A DNA stretch of 64,000 nt from assembly GCA_902607435.1 (NCBI GenBank), contig CACLJX010000001.1, forward strand, positions 74,899 through 138,898. The letters run 5' to 3'. The DNA comes from an uncultured Alphaproteobacteria bacterium. Its GTDB lineage: Bacteria; Pseudomonadota; Alphaproteobacteria; HIMB59; GCA-002718135. The translations under genes were made by a program, and so were the position numbers. Within the stretch, counting starts at the first letter, position 1. Each line of letters starts with the position of its first letter. Of this stretch, positions 43,724-51,950 are shown piece by piece. The notes under the pieces were generated by a model that searched no databases, was not told the DNA's origin, and was given only the letters and a program-made list of their open reading frames with translations.

Positions 43724-44104
43724 ATGAATTTAAACGCAAAGACAATTCTTAATCACAAAGTAGTTGCAGCAGTTAATTTGTTTTGGGCAATCTTCCACAT
43801 TTGGATTGCTATAACAATAGAGCAAGATTATTTTTTCTTGGCTATTGTTATCGTATTCGTGCTGACATTCATTGGCGCCTACAGGGTTAGTGAAAACATA
43901 GCTCGAAATGTTTTCCTCGTAACTGGTTTGCTCTATTTCTTCCCCCTTGTGGGAGGCGTCATACCTACATTGATGTCAAGTGATTTATCGATGTTGGATA
44001 CAGGGGGCTCACTGATTTGGTTAGTCATCATTGCGTGGACCTTATTGGCTGGTACAACAAAATGGACCGGTCTCGGAAAATCCGAATCTGAGGCGTCTGA
44101 ATGA
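43724..44104 (+). CDS. Four-helix membrane protein of unknown function
   Basis: 126 aa with four hydrophobic segments and a short acidic C-terminal tail (GKSESEASE). A good ribosome site (GAGGAGAT) lies 6-10 nt before the ATG. Its 3' half is clearly richer in G and C than every neighbour, and its codon choice (gcgtgg, accggtctc) differs from the AT-rich surroundings, which suggests recent arrival. It is flanked by the GTGACG and GTGTGG repeat pairs. No family recognised. Confidence 0.7.
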   Translation: MNLNAKTILNHKVVAAVNLFWAIFHIWIAITIEQDYFFLAIVIVFVLTFIGAYRVSENIARNVFLVTGLLYFFPLVGGVIPTLMSSDLSMLDTGGSLIWLVIIAWTLLAGTTKWTGLGKSESEASE

Positions 44105-44453
44105 AGCCAAAGATTCCTTTCTAAATAAGGTTTAATCTCTTACTATTCTCATGTCTGAAATCCCAATAGATCTTATTTGGAATCTTGATAATGGAGCAAT
44201 GTTGATATTGCTTGGTTTATTCTTTTAGAATTTTAAATACTGGGTGCGCGAGTGTGGCGTATGTGTGTCGAAAATTCAATTAATTGCACGGGTGTTTTGA
44301 TCGTTATTACAAACCAGAAGTATCAAATTTTAACAATTCAAAATTAATGTTTTTTTGATTAGTTAATTTTATTATATCTTTATTTAATATAATTTTTAAT
44401 ATTGTCCCCCTCTGGATCATCAAAAAATGCCGAGATAAAACTTGCTAAAAATA
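44105..44453. other. 349-bp gap in the island, holding repeat copy B
   Basis: No gene of normal size. A 25-codon frame from ATG 44151 to TAG 44228 encodes a short peptide with a hydrophobic end (GAMLILLGLFF) and runs into the 71-bp repeat. Beyond the repeat, 44270-44453 is AT-rich with nothing I can name. Whether the 25-codon frame is translated is unknown. Confidence 0.5.
44198..44268. repeat. 71-bp direct repeat, copy B
   Basis: Matches copy A (38088-38158) at about 62 of 71 positions. The paired hexamer is at 44252-44268 (GTGTGG then GTGTGT, 11-bp period). Unlike copy A there is no tRNA fragment at its left edge; instead the short hydrophobic frame from 44151 leads into it. Confidence 0.8.
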
Positions 44454-45212
44454 TTAATATTCTATTTTTTTATAAAAATAATCATTATTGAAAGAAAATA
44501 ACAAAACAAATTTCATTTTAGTTAGTATTTTATTTATTTCTAAAAAGTTATTTAATATCTCAACCTGAAGAAACACTCTATTTGCTTCAAGTAATTTTTT
44601 TGCTCCTTCAATTACAAATTTCTCGTGTCCTTCAGTATCAATTTTTATTAAAATATTTTTATTATTAAAAGAAATTATGTCATCTAGTTTTCTTAGTTGA
44701 CTTGTCACTTTCCCTTTTTTATGAGCAACATAACCAGCAGATTGATAATGTCCGAATTTTTTTTGTGTTTTCATTTTTGAAATATAGTTTTTATTTGATA
44801 ACCCACAATTGTAAGTAACTACTTTATTTTCCAAATTATTTAATTTTAAATTTCTTAAAAGTTTTGCATATGTGCGAGTAACTGGCTCAAAAGCAATTGT
44901 TTTAATATTAGAATATTTTTTTTTAATTATTAAAGAGTAAATACCCGAGTTTGCACCCACATCAATAAAATTATCTATTTTGTATTTATCTATATACTGA
45001 TAAATATTTTTGAAATTTTCCTCTTCATAAGATTGTGTAAAAAAAATTCTTCTATCGTGTGTATCTAAAATATTAGTTTCTAGCAAAATATCTTTGTAGT
45101 TTATAACAAAATCTTTTTTGTTGATTAAAATTAATAATCTTCTTAATAAGCTGGGCAATAGTCGTTTCAATATCGGCAGTTTAATTAAATAAGAAAATAA
45201 AATCATAACCAA
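44454..45212 (-). CDS. FkbM-family methyltransferase
   Basis: 252 aa. The SAM-binding motif is in FIDVGANSGIYSLIIKKKY, the acidic end of strand 2 in IAFEPVTRTYAKL, and IKIDTEGHEKFVIEGAKKLL is the FkbM-type post-motif. Such enzymes methylate hydroxyl groups of sugars or lipids. It lies just inside the island border next to tRNA-Gln and could modify surface glycans built by the genes beyond the tRNA. Confidence 0.85.
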   Translation of the reverse strand: MVMILFSYLIKLPILKRLLPSLLRRLLILINKKDFVINYKDILLETNILDTHDRRIFFTQSYEEENFKNIYQYIDKYKIDNFIDVGANSGIYSLIIKKKYSNIKTIAFEPVTRTYAKLLRNLKLNNLENKVVTYNCGLSNKNYISKMKTQKKFGHYQSAGYVAHKKGKVTSQLRKLDDIISFNNKNILIKIDTEGHEKFVIEGAKKLLEANRVFLQVEILNNFLEINKILTKMKFVLLFSFNNDYFYKKIEY

Positions 45213-45337
45213 AAAAAACTATAATATAATCAATAAATAAAAATGTAACAAACTTCATAAGAACTTTATATTGTTATATGGAAAGAAAAAATAATTTTTT
45301 TCTTTCGAACGAGTGCTTGCCATTTCTTCCTTTCCGA

Positions 45338-45355
45338 GTGAGACATATGTGAGAC
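45338..45355. other. Paired heptamer GTGAGAC/GTGAGAC, 11-bp period (candidate integrase arm site)
   Basis: GTGAGAC is repeated exactly, starts 11 bp apart, spacer ATAT. It lies 36 bp beyond the CCA end of tRNA-Gln, where the island side of an att junction would be. An imperfect inverted repeat (GAGTGAG...CTCACTC) overlaps it. Confidence 0.45.
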
Positions 45356-45390
45356 AAACTCACTCTACTCGGAATTAAACGGCAATTTTT

Positions 45391-45465
45391 TGGCTGGGGC
45401 GGTAGGATTCGAACCTACGAATGCCGGCTCCAAAAGCCGGTGCCTTACCGCTTGGCGACGCCCCA
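45391..45465 (-). tRNA. tRNA-Gln(TTG)
   Basis: 75 nt with encoded CCA. The acceptor stem TGGGGCG/CGCCCCA pairs, the T arm has GTTCGAATC, and the anticodon loop TTTTGGA gives anticodon TTG. It starts with T, as usual for tRNA-Gln. Two decayed partial copies lie to its 3' side at 39772 and 38014, so it has served as an integration site. Confidence 0.95.
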
Positions 45466-45513
45466 AAAACTCTGTGTTTAATATTTAATTGGGACAATCA
45501 CAAGATATAAATT

Positions 45514-46335
45514 TTATTTAATTATTCTTCTCATTGTAAATATATTTTTATTTTTTGTAATTTTATTAGTTTTTTTTTCAAGTACACTTACTTTATCCCA
45601 GGTAGATGATAGAATTTTTCCATTAATAGATTTATTTTTAAATAAAAACTTAATCATATCCAAAACAGTTTCAAAAACGATATTTTTATTTTTTAATTTT
45701 AATGATTTTTCTATGATTTTAATCTCATTATTTAAATATTTTTTTCCTTTATTCAAAATTTTTTTAGATAGATTTGTTGGCATTAATCCTGGTGCAATTA
45801 CATTAATATTTATCAAATATTTTTTTGTATCCAATGAACTAGCTAAGTTTTCTGAAAATTTAATTAAAGCAATTTTTGAACAAGAATATTCATTTAAATT
45901 TTTTCTAATTCCTGTTGGATAAGTAGTAGCACCACCACCTGAAAAAAATATAATTGAACCTGTAGTATTTTTTTTCATCATTTTTAAAACAGTATCCACA
46001 ATAATTGTTTGAGAAAAAATATTCACCTTAAATACACCAATCCAGGATTTATAGTTAGTATTAAAAGGGTGAGAAATTTTACCTAAATCAGCACTACAAT
46101 TAATATAAAGTGATAAAGTTTTAAATTTAATTTTAATTTTTTTTAAAGTTGAAATTAATTTTTTTTCATTCAATAAATCACAAATATATTGTTGATGGTT
46201 CTTTGAATTGATACTTAATTCTTTTCTATTTAAAGAAATTACATTGAAGTTTTTATCAATAAAATATTTTAATAAAAAAAAACCTAACCCACCTGTTGAT
46301 CCACAAAGTAATATATTATTATTATTATTATTCAT
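45514..46335 (-). CDS. SDR-family oxidoreductase
   Basis: 273 aa. The nucleotide-binding loop is CGSTGGLGFFLL and the catalytic pair is in YSCSK (YxxxK), with VIAPGLMPT after it. Six consecutive Asn codons at the N-terminus come from an (ATT)6 repeat on the plus strand at 46315-46332. Lysine- and asparagine-rich composition reflects the very AT-rich region. Probably acts in surface sugar or lipid metabolism, judging from neighbours only. Confidence 0.82.
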   Translation of the reverse strand: MNNNNNNILLCGSTGGLGFFLLKYFIDKNFNVISLNRKELSINSKNHQQYICDLLNEKKLISTLKKIKIKFKTLSLYINCSADLGKISHPFNTNYKSWIGVFKVNIFSQTIIVDTVLKMMKKNTTGSIIFFSGGGATTYPTGIRKNLNEYSCSKIALIKFSENLASSLDTKKYLININVIAPGLMPTNLSKKILNKGKKYLNNEIKIIEKSLKLKNKNIVFETVLDMIKFLFKNKSINGKILSSTWDKVSVLEKKTNKITKNKNIFTMRRIIK

Positions 46336-46339
46336 TGGA

Positions 46340-46717
46340 CTAATATAGGTCTATGGCATATTTTTTAAGTATTTTAAGAGGTATTAGTTCTAAGGTTTTT
46401 ACATTCGTTTTTCGTAAGTAGATTTGACATGCTATTCCTGCTTCAATTGCTTGAGCGTAAGATTTTGCACACACACACCAGGAGTCATTATTTTTTAGGC
46501 CTGGAAAACCAAAATTAGGACTAGGAGTAATTAAATCGTTTCCAGTTATTTGAAGAAATTTTAAAAATTTCATGTTGACTTTGGCACATACAGTATGCGA
46601 TCCTAGATCTGCTGCATCAGTATTACAACAACCATCTCTATACCAGCCAGTTAAAGGTTGATGAGAACAATCTTCAAGTTTTTCACCTAAGACATTTTTT
46701 TGATATTTTTCACTCAT
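46340..46717 (-). CDS. DUF2237 family protein
   Basis: About 125 aa from the ATG at 46717 (MSEKYQKNVLGE); the track's ATG 14 codons earlier is possible but reads unlike the family. NVLGEKLEDCSHQPLTGWYRDGCCN, DLGSHTVCAKV, and FGFPGLKNNDSWCVCAKSY are diagnostic of DUF2237, a small cysteine-rich protein of unknown function common in marine bacteria. It follows the SDR start by 4 nt with the same orientation, so they may form an operon. Confidence 0.88.
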   Translation of the reverse strand: MSEKYQKNVLGEKLEDCSHQPLTGWYRDGCCNTDAADLGSHTVCAKVNMKFLKFLQITGNDLITPSPNFGFPGLKNNDSWCVCAKSYAQAIEAGIACQIYLRKTNVKTLELIPLKILKKYAIDLY

Positions 46718-46853
46718 AATTTCTATACTATATCCTTCGCTTGAAGTTGCGCATAGCAAAAAAATATTTTTAATATTTGTTACTGCTTACTTAAGATTAC
46801 TTAGAAACATCTAGGTTTATTTCAAAAAACTTTAGCTTATACTGTGTCTTAAA

Positions 46854-47696
46854 TTACTTATTTTCCCTATGATTATTTAGTAGGCCTAAGCAATTTTCAA
46901 AAATTGGATTTGGTAAAATTCTTAAATAAGACATTACATATGTTGGTAAAGTTACAAAATATTGTGTTTTTGGCTTTTTAGATTTTAGAGCAATATAAAC
47001 TTTTTTTGCAACTGATAATGCTGGAAGTGTAAAAAAATTTTTTCCTTCTTCTAAATATTGCATTATTTTATAATATTTCTTCTTGTAAACACTATTATTA
47101 ATTTTTAGACGTTTTAAATTTTTTATAGCATTAATATTAAAATTTGCTTCAATAGGACCTGGTTCAATTAATGAAACTTTAATATTTGTGTTTTTTAATT
47201 CTAACCGCAAACTTCTAGCGAATGCTTCCATTGCGAATTTAGTAGCATTATATGCAGAACTAAAAGGCAAAGAAACTAACCCTAATACAGAACTATTAAA
47301 TATAATTCTTCCTTCATTTTGTTTTCTCATAAATGGAATAAATAAATTTATCAGCTCAATATGGCCAAATATATTTGTTTCAAACTGTTCACTAATTAAA
47401 GTTCTAGTTAGATCTTCAACAGCGCCAAATTGTCCATATCCAGCATTGCAAAATATCCCATACATTAAATCATTTTTCACTATTTTTTTTATTAAACTAA
47501 ATGCTTTTTGAATACTAATGGAGGAAGATGTATCTAATTGAATTGAATAATCAAATTCTTTTGATAAGTTTTTAACATCTTTATTATTGCGGCAACTCAC
47601 TATAATTTTAAAATTTTTCTCTTTCAAATATTTTGCAGTTGCATAGCCTATACCTGTTGAACAACCGGTGATAATGACATATTTTATTTTTTCCAT
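46854..47696 (-). CDS. Classical SDR-family oxidoreductase
   Basis: 280 aa. TGCSTGIGYATAKYL is the cofactor loop, CNAGYGQFG the NAG motif, and SSAYNATKFAMEAF the catalytic YxxxK. Typical of the retinol dehydrogenase-like group acting on lipids or ketones. Isolated on the minus strand in the glycan region, and not overlapping neighbours. Confidence 0.87.
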   Translation of the reverse strand: MEKIKYVIITGCSTGIGYATAKYLKEKNFKIIVSCRNNKDVKNLSKEFDYSIQLDTSSSISIQKAFSLIKKIVKNDLMYGIFCNAGYGQFGAVEDLTRTLISEQFETNIFGHIELINLFIPFMRKQNEGRIIFNSSVLGLVSLPFSSAYNATKFAMEAFARSLRLELKNTNIKVSLIEPGPIEANFNINAIKNLKRLKINNSVYKKKYYKIMQYLEEGKNFFTLPALSVAKKVYIALKSKKPKTQYFVTLPTYVMSYLRILPNPIFENCLGLLNNHRENK

Positions 47697-47739
47697 CGAA
47701 CAATTTCAATATAGTAAATTTTTTGATATTAATATAAGA

Positions 47740-48666
47740 TTAATAAACATCAGAATAAGACATAGATAAATTCCATTTTTTTTTATTAATTTTTTTCTTA
47801 CTTCTATAGAGAAATATTCTATTTTTTAAACTGACTTTTTTAAAATTGGAATATTTAATAAGAATATTCGCATCATTAATTGTCCATATAGAAAAATTAT
47901 TAATTGATAAATTGTAAAAAAAATTATTAGCAAATTTAATTGCATCTAGTATATAATTTTTAGGACAAACTAATTGACAAATATGACCAATTTTTGTTTT
48001 ATTTTTTGATAAATATTCTTTTAAAATGATAAACCCAATTGGTCGAAATTGATTTTTTATTTCGAAAATAGTATATTTTGATTTTGGATTAAAAACATAT
48101 CTCCAGTTGAGATAATTCTTGCTACATAAAATATCTAATCTATTATTTAAATTTTTTTCCCATAAATCTTGATGAATATTTTTAAATTCTGTAATTAAAT
48201 TGTATTTCAATGATTTTTTTTCAATTTTTGTAATTTTTTTTTCTAGTAAAGGAATTAGACTAACTTGAGACCAATTTGTTTTAATAAAAAAAGGAACAGA
48301 TTGTTCATTTGGAAAAGTAATATTTAATTCAGTATATTTATCCATATAATTATTGTTATTAAATAATAATTTAGAAAAGATTCCTTGTCCTCTATAATTG
48401 ATATTGGTCAACGCATGTTGGTTTCTATATCCATCAAAAATCTTATTATTCATTTTCATTTTAATAGGTATTGAAGTTGATAAGCCAACTAATTTATAAT
48501 TTGATAAAGCTATAAAAACTTTAGCTTTACCAAATGGATTATTAAAATACTCCCATTCAATAAATTTTTTATTCCATCCTATAATTGGAAAAAATTCTTT
48601 TAAAAATAAAGGAATTAAGTCAATATCATTATTGTTTGCTATTCTGTAAAATATTTTATGGCTCAT
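47740..48666 (-). CDS. GNAT-like acyltransferase
   Basis: 308 aa. The acetyl-CoA-binding loop is seen in NINYRGQGIFSKLLFNN (R/QxxGxG type), with a preceding strand VGLSTSIPIKMKMNNK. A second half resembles duplicated GNAT or FemAB-like domains found in polysaccharide clusters. It probably transfers an acyl group to a sugar amine, which is inference from location. Confidence 0.72.
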   Translation of the reverse strand: MSHKIFYRIANNNDIDLIPLFLKEFFPIIGWNKKFIEWEYFNNPFGKAKVFIALSNYKLVGLSTSIPIKMKMNNKIFDGYRNQHALTNINYRGQGIFSKLLFNNNNYMDKYTELNITFPNEQSVPFFIKTNWSQVSLIPLLEKKITKIEKKSLKYNLITEFKNIHQDLWEKNLNNRLDILCSKNYLNWRYVFNPKSKYTIFEIKNQFRPIGFIILKEYLSKNKTKIGHICQLVCPKNYILDAIKFANNFFYNLSINNFSIWTINDANILIKYSNFKKVSLKNRIFLYRSKKKINKKKWNLSMSYSDVY

Positions 48667-48960
48667 CTTGAGTTAGTTATTTAATTTATTCTATTATCAC
48701 AATCACAATAAACTTTGAAAAGCAAAGTCTCTAGCAAAAATATCCTATATGTTTATTGTGTTAAATGATAATATTTTTAAAACCACGGTGTTTTTTATTA
48801 ATCATTTTCACTATTTTTTTCAAAATAATGATACGGTCTATACAAAATGAATTTGATTATGTTATGAGAAAATTGTGATATTGATAACTAAGCTTATTTC
48901 AGTAAATGAATAATATTATTATAAAACAAAAATTCTAATTTTTACTCATTGCAAAAAAAT

Positions 48961-50367
48961 ATGAGTAAAAATCGTGGTATATTGAACTATAAAATTTCAT
49001 TAAAATATATTCTTTTATTTTTGTATTTAAATTTCTTTATAATTATTTTATTTGGAGCAGCAGTAAATCATGGAGTTGCAAAAGGAAAGTTTTCTGATAC
49101 ATTTATAATTAGATCAATAGTATTAATAAGTTCTTTGCCATCTTTAACAGTTAATTATCTTAATTGTGGTATTTTCGAAAATGTACAATCATGTTTTAAA
49201 CTTGGTAATGCAGGTTTAGAATTTTTTACTGAAAAAACAGGAAAAGGAAATTTTTTTGCTGATAAACCAATTGGCTTAACACATTTTACAAAATCTTCAG
49301 AGGATTTAGAAGGTTATTTATTAATTCCTTTGTACTTCTTGGACGAAAAAAAAACTAAAATACAATTAGTAGATATTAACACAAAGAAAATTATTAATAC
49401 TTGGGATTCTGACATCAATAAAATTAATTCACAATCCTTAATTGATAGAAATTTAAGTAATTTAGAAAGAGACAGCAATCAAAGTCGTTATCAATATTTT
49501 AATCCTCTTTTATTTGATGACGGCAGTATAGTAGTTAATTCGGACTCACCATTGATAAAGATTGATAAATGCTCAAAATTGGTATGGCAAGTTGATGAAT
49601 TATTTCATCACGCCAGTAATTTTGATCACAATGGAAATATTTGGACCCCAACTACAAAAATACCAGGAAATTTTTTAAAGTTTAATATTAATTATTATGA
49701 TGATGAAATAACAAATATAGAAGCAAAAAATGGAAAGAAATTATATCAAAAGTCTGTGACTGAAATACTTGTTGAGAACAATTTAATAAATCTCATAACC
49801 AACTCGTATGAAGGCAATGATCCTATTCATTTAAATGATATTGAGCCTGTATTAAATGAAAGTGAATTTTGGAAAAAAGGTGATGTGTTTTTATCATTAA
49901 GAAATTTATCTATGATAATTTTATTCAGACCCTCTGAAAATAAATTAGTATGGTATAAACAGGGTCCATGGAGGCATCAGCATGATATTGATATAATTGA
50001 TAATGAAACCATAGCTGTTTATGACAATAATACAGATCTAAAACCTGAATTTATAAAAGCAGATCCTCAATCAAAACATAATGATGTTTTGTTTTATAAC
50101 TTTGCTTCAAAACAAATAACAAATCCATATGGAAAGTTGTTTTATAAACATAATATTAGGAGCAAAACAGGTTCTCTGTTTACAGTATTAAGTAATAAAG
50201 ATATTTTTGTAGAAGAAACAGATTATTCTAGATTGCTGAGGGGCAATACAGATGGAAGTGTAAAGTGGGAATTTATTTGGGACGCAAAAATTAATTGGGC
50301 ACGTTTTTTAAATGAAAAAAAATATAATAAAATTATAGAAACATTATATAAAACAGAATGCCCTTAA
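48961..50367 (+). CDS. Arylsulfotransferase (ASST)-like membrane-anchored protein
   Basis: About 468 aa from the ATG at 48961; the track's TTG is four codons earlier. One N-terminal membrane helix is followed by a beta-propeller-like domain with HHASNFDHNGNIWTP, DPIHLNDIEPVLNESEFW, and GPWRHQHDIDII, which match the Arylsulfotransferase_2 family (PAPS-independent in characterised cases). The conserved histidines of the propeller are present. It overlaps the next small gene by 10 nt and lies upstream of a P-loop sulfotransferase-like gene. Confidence 0.8.
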   Translation: MSKNRGILNYKISLKYILLFLYLNFFIIILFGAAVNHGVAKGKFSDTFIIRSIVLISSLPSLTVNYLNCGIFENVQSCFKLGNAGLEFFTEKTGKGNFFADKPIGLTHFTKSSEDLEGYLLIPLYFLDEKKTKIQLVDINTKKIINTWDSDINKINSQSLIDRNLSNLERDSNQSRYQYFNPLLFDDGSIVVNSDSPLIKIDKCSKLVWQVDELFHHASNFDHNGNIWTPTTKIPGNFLKFNINYYDDEITNIEAKNGKKLYQKSVTEILVENNLINLITNSYEGNDPIHLNDIEPVLNESEFWKKGDVFLSLRNLSMIILFRPSENKLVWYKQGPWRHQHDIDIIDNETIAVYDNNTDLKPEFIKADPQSKHNDVLFYNFASKQITNPYGKLFYKHNIRSKTGSLFTVLSNKDIFVEETDYSRLLRGNTDGSVKWEFIWDAKINWARFLNEKKYNKIIETLYKTECP

Positions 50368-50546
50368 TTATTTTATTTTTATTATTTGTTTCAAATCCAG
50401 TCTACGCCTATATCGGGCCAGGAATGGGTATCGGAATATTTATAATGATTATTTTATTTATAATTTCTATTGTTTTATTTTTATTTTCTTGTTTATATTA
50501 TCCATTTAAGATTTTGTTTCAAAAATTGAAAAAAAAGAAACTATAA
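50358..50546 (+). CDS. Small YIGPG-motif membrane protein
   Basis: 62 aa. A short signal-like segment ends near VYA, followed by YIGPGMGIG, one hydrophobic helix, and a basic tail (FQKLKKKKL). Small proteins of this plan are common in Alphaproteobacteria next to ASST-like genes. Function unknown. It overlaps the ASST-like gene by 10 nt and is 2 nt from the following gene. Confidence 0.78.
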   Translation: MPLIILFLLFVSNPVYAYIGPGMGIGIFIMIILFIISIVLFLFSCLYYPFKILFQKLKKKKL

Positions 50547-50548
50547 AA

Positions 50549-50926
50549 TTGACTTTTTTTATTCCTTATCTAATTATTATTGTATGCTATGAGTTATTAA
50601 CTAGGTTTAACATTGTTAAAGACATTAGAAATTATATAGATATTCTTAAAAAAATTCCAAAAACGTTGAAACAAAAGTCATATTCAGATGAAATGAAATT
50701 TAAATTTATGATTCAGAATAGTGCAGAGCTAATGTTTTTAAGCATATATTTTTTGATGAAAATAATATTTATAATATTCCCATTAATAGTATTAATGAGT
50801 TTGGATTATTTTTTTGGTTCTAATTTTTCAAAATTTATTTATGATATATTTTTTTATATAATAGCATTACTAGTTTTATTTATTTATATTAGATTAAAAA
50901 AAATGATTTATGATTGGGAATTATAA
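50549..50926 (+). CDS. Membrane protein of unknown function
   Basis: 125 aa from a TTG start 2 nt after the previous stop. Three hydrophobic segments (FFIPYLIIIVCYELL, LSIYFLMKIIFIIFPLIVLM, and the C-terminal DIFFYIIALLVLFIYIR). No family recognised. It overlaps the sulfotransferase-like gene by 17 nt, so it belongs to the same operon. Confidence 0.65.
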   Translation: MTFFIPYLIIIVCYELLTRFNIVKDIRNYIDILKKIPKTLKQKSYSDEMKFKFMIQNSAELMFLSIYFLMKIIFIIFPLIVLMSLDYFFGSNFSKFIYDIFFYIIALLVLFIYIRLKKMIYDWEL

Positions 50927-51917
50927 TTTTTTTGAAAGGTTTTTACACAAGATAGTATTAAAAAATAATATATTAAGTAATTTTCTTTTTGATATTGAAA
51001 AATACCTTTTTCTTCAAAAAGAACATACTAATTATTTAAGTATTTTTATTACTGGCTTGGCAAGAAGCGGCAGCACATCTTTGTTAAACTCTTTTTATAA
51101 TACCAATAAATTTGCGTCACTTACCTATAAAGATATGCCCTTTATTATAGCACCAAACCTGTGGAATAAAATTAATTTTAGATTAAATAAAAAATATTCT
51201 CAAAGAGCTCATAATGATAATATTTATATAAATTATGAAAGTCCTGAAGCATTTGAGGAAGTTTTTTGGAAAAAAATTTTAAAAGAAAAATATATTTTAA
51301 AAGAAAATTTAATTTCCCATAATCTTTCTGAAATTGAATTAAATCAATTTAAGTATTTTATTAATTTAGTTTTACGATGTAAAAATTTAAATTACTACGT
51401 ATCAAAAAATAATAATAATATTTTAAGAATTAAAGCATTATCAAACAATTTAAATAATGCATTATTTATTGTACTTTTTAGAGATCCAATAAATCAATCA
51501 AATTCATTATTAAATCAACATTTAAAATTTATAGATTTACAAAATAAAAATAATTTTATTGAGGATTATATGAACATGCTTGGACATTATGAATTTGGGA
51601 ATAATCATAAGAGAGTTAAGTTTAAAGAAAATTATATACATAATAATTTCAACAATTTAGATTATTGGATTGAAATTTGGTATAAAACTTACAGTCATTT
51701 ATTTTTGAATTATAACAAAAAAAATGTTTATTTTATTTGTTATGAAGATTTATGCAAAAATACAAATATTTATCTTAAGAGAAAATTAAAAGACTTTGAT
51801 GTGTTTGAAAATATTACTTTTACGTCCATGTTTAACAAAAATCAATTTTATAAAAAAACTAATGGTTTATTAGAAAAAAAATCTTATGAATTATATGAAA
51901 AAATGAAAAATATTTAA
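50910..51917 (+). CDS. P-loop sulfotransferase-like protein
   Basis: 335 aa. The 5'-phosphosulfate-binding loop is seen in FITGLARSGSTSLLNSFYN near residue 50, and the 3'-phosphate-binding motif in FIVLFRDPINQSNSLLNQH near residue 190. Both fit PAPS-dependent sulfotransferases. ENYIHNNFNNLDYWIEIWYKTY and VYFICYEDLC match the C-terminal half. It would sulfate a sugar or another surface component. Very asparagine- and lysine-rich. Last gene of the ASST-like operon. Confidence 0.78.
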   Translation: MIGNYNFFERFLHKIVLKNNILSNFLFDIEKYLFLQKEHTNYLSIFITGLARSGSTSLLNSFYNTNKFASLTYKDMPFIIAPNLWNKINFRLNKKYSQRAHNDNIYINYESPEAFEEVFWKKILKEKYILKENLISHNLSEIELNQFKYFINLVLRCKNLNYYVSKNNNNILRIKALSNNLNNALFIVLFRDPINQSNSLLNQHLKFIDLQNKNNFIEDYMNMLGHYEFGNNHKRVKFKENYIHNNFNNLDYWIEIWYKTYSHLFLNYNKKNVYFICYEDLCKNTNIYLKRKLKDFDVFENITFTSMFNKNQFYKKTNGLLEKKSYELYEKMKNI

Positions 51918-51950
51918 TTTATTTCTTAATTTTTTATTATTACCATGTAG

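Noticed and set aside
45336-45371. Inverted repeat beyond tRNA-Gln as its terminator
   Set aside because: The stem is interrupted, the loop is long, and no T run follows on the tRNA strand. The paired GTGAGAC direct repeat explains the sequence better.
46315-46332. (ATT)6 repeat as a phase-variation switch
   Set aside because: The repeat unit is three bases inside the coding region, so slippage changes the number of Asn residues but not the frame.
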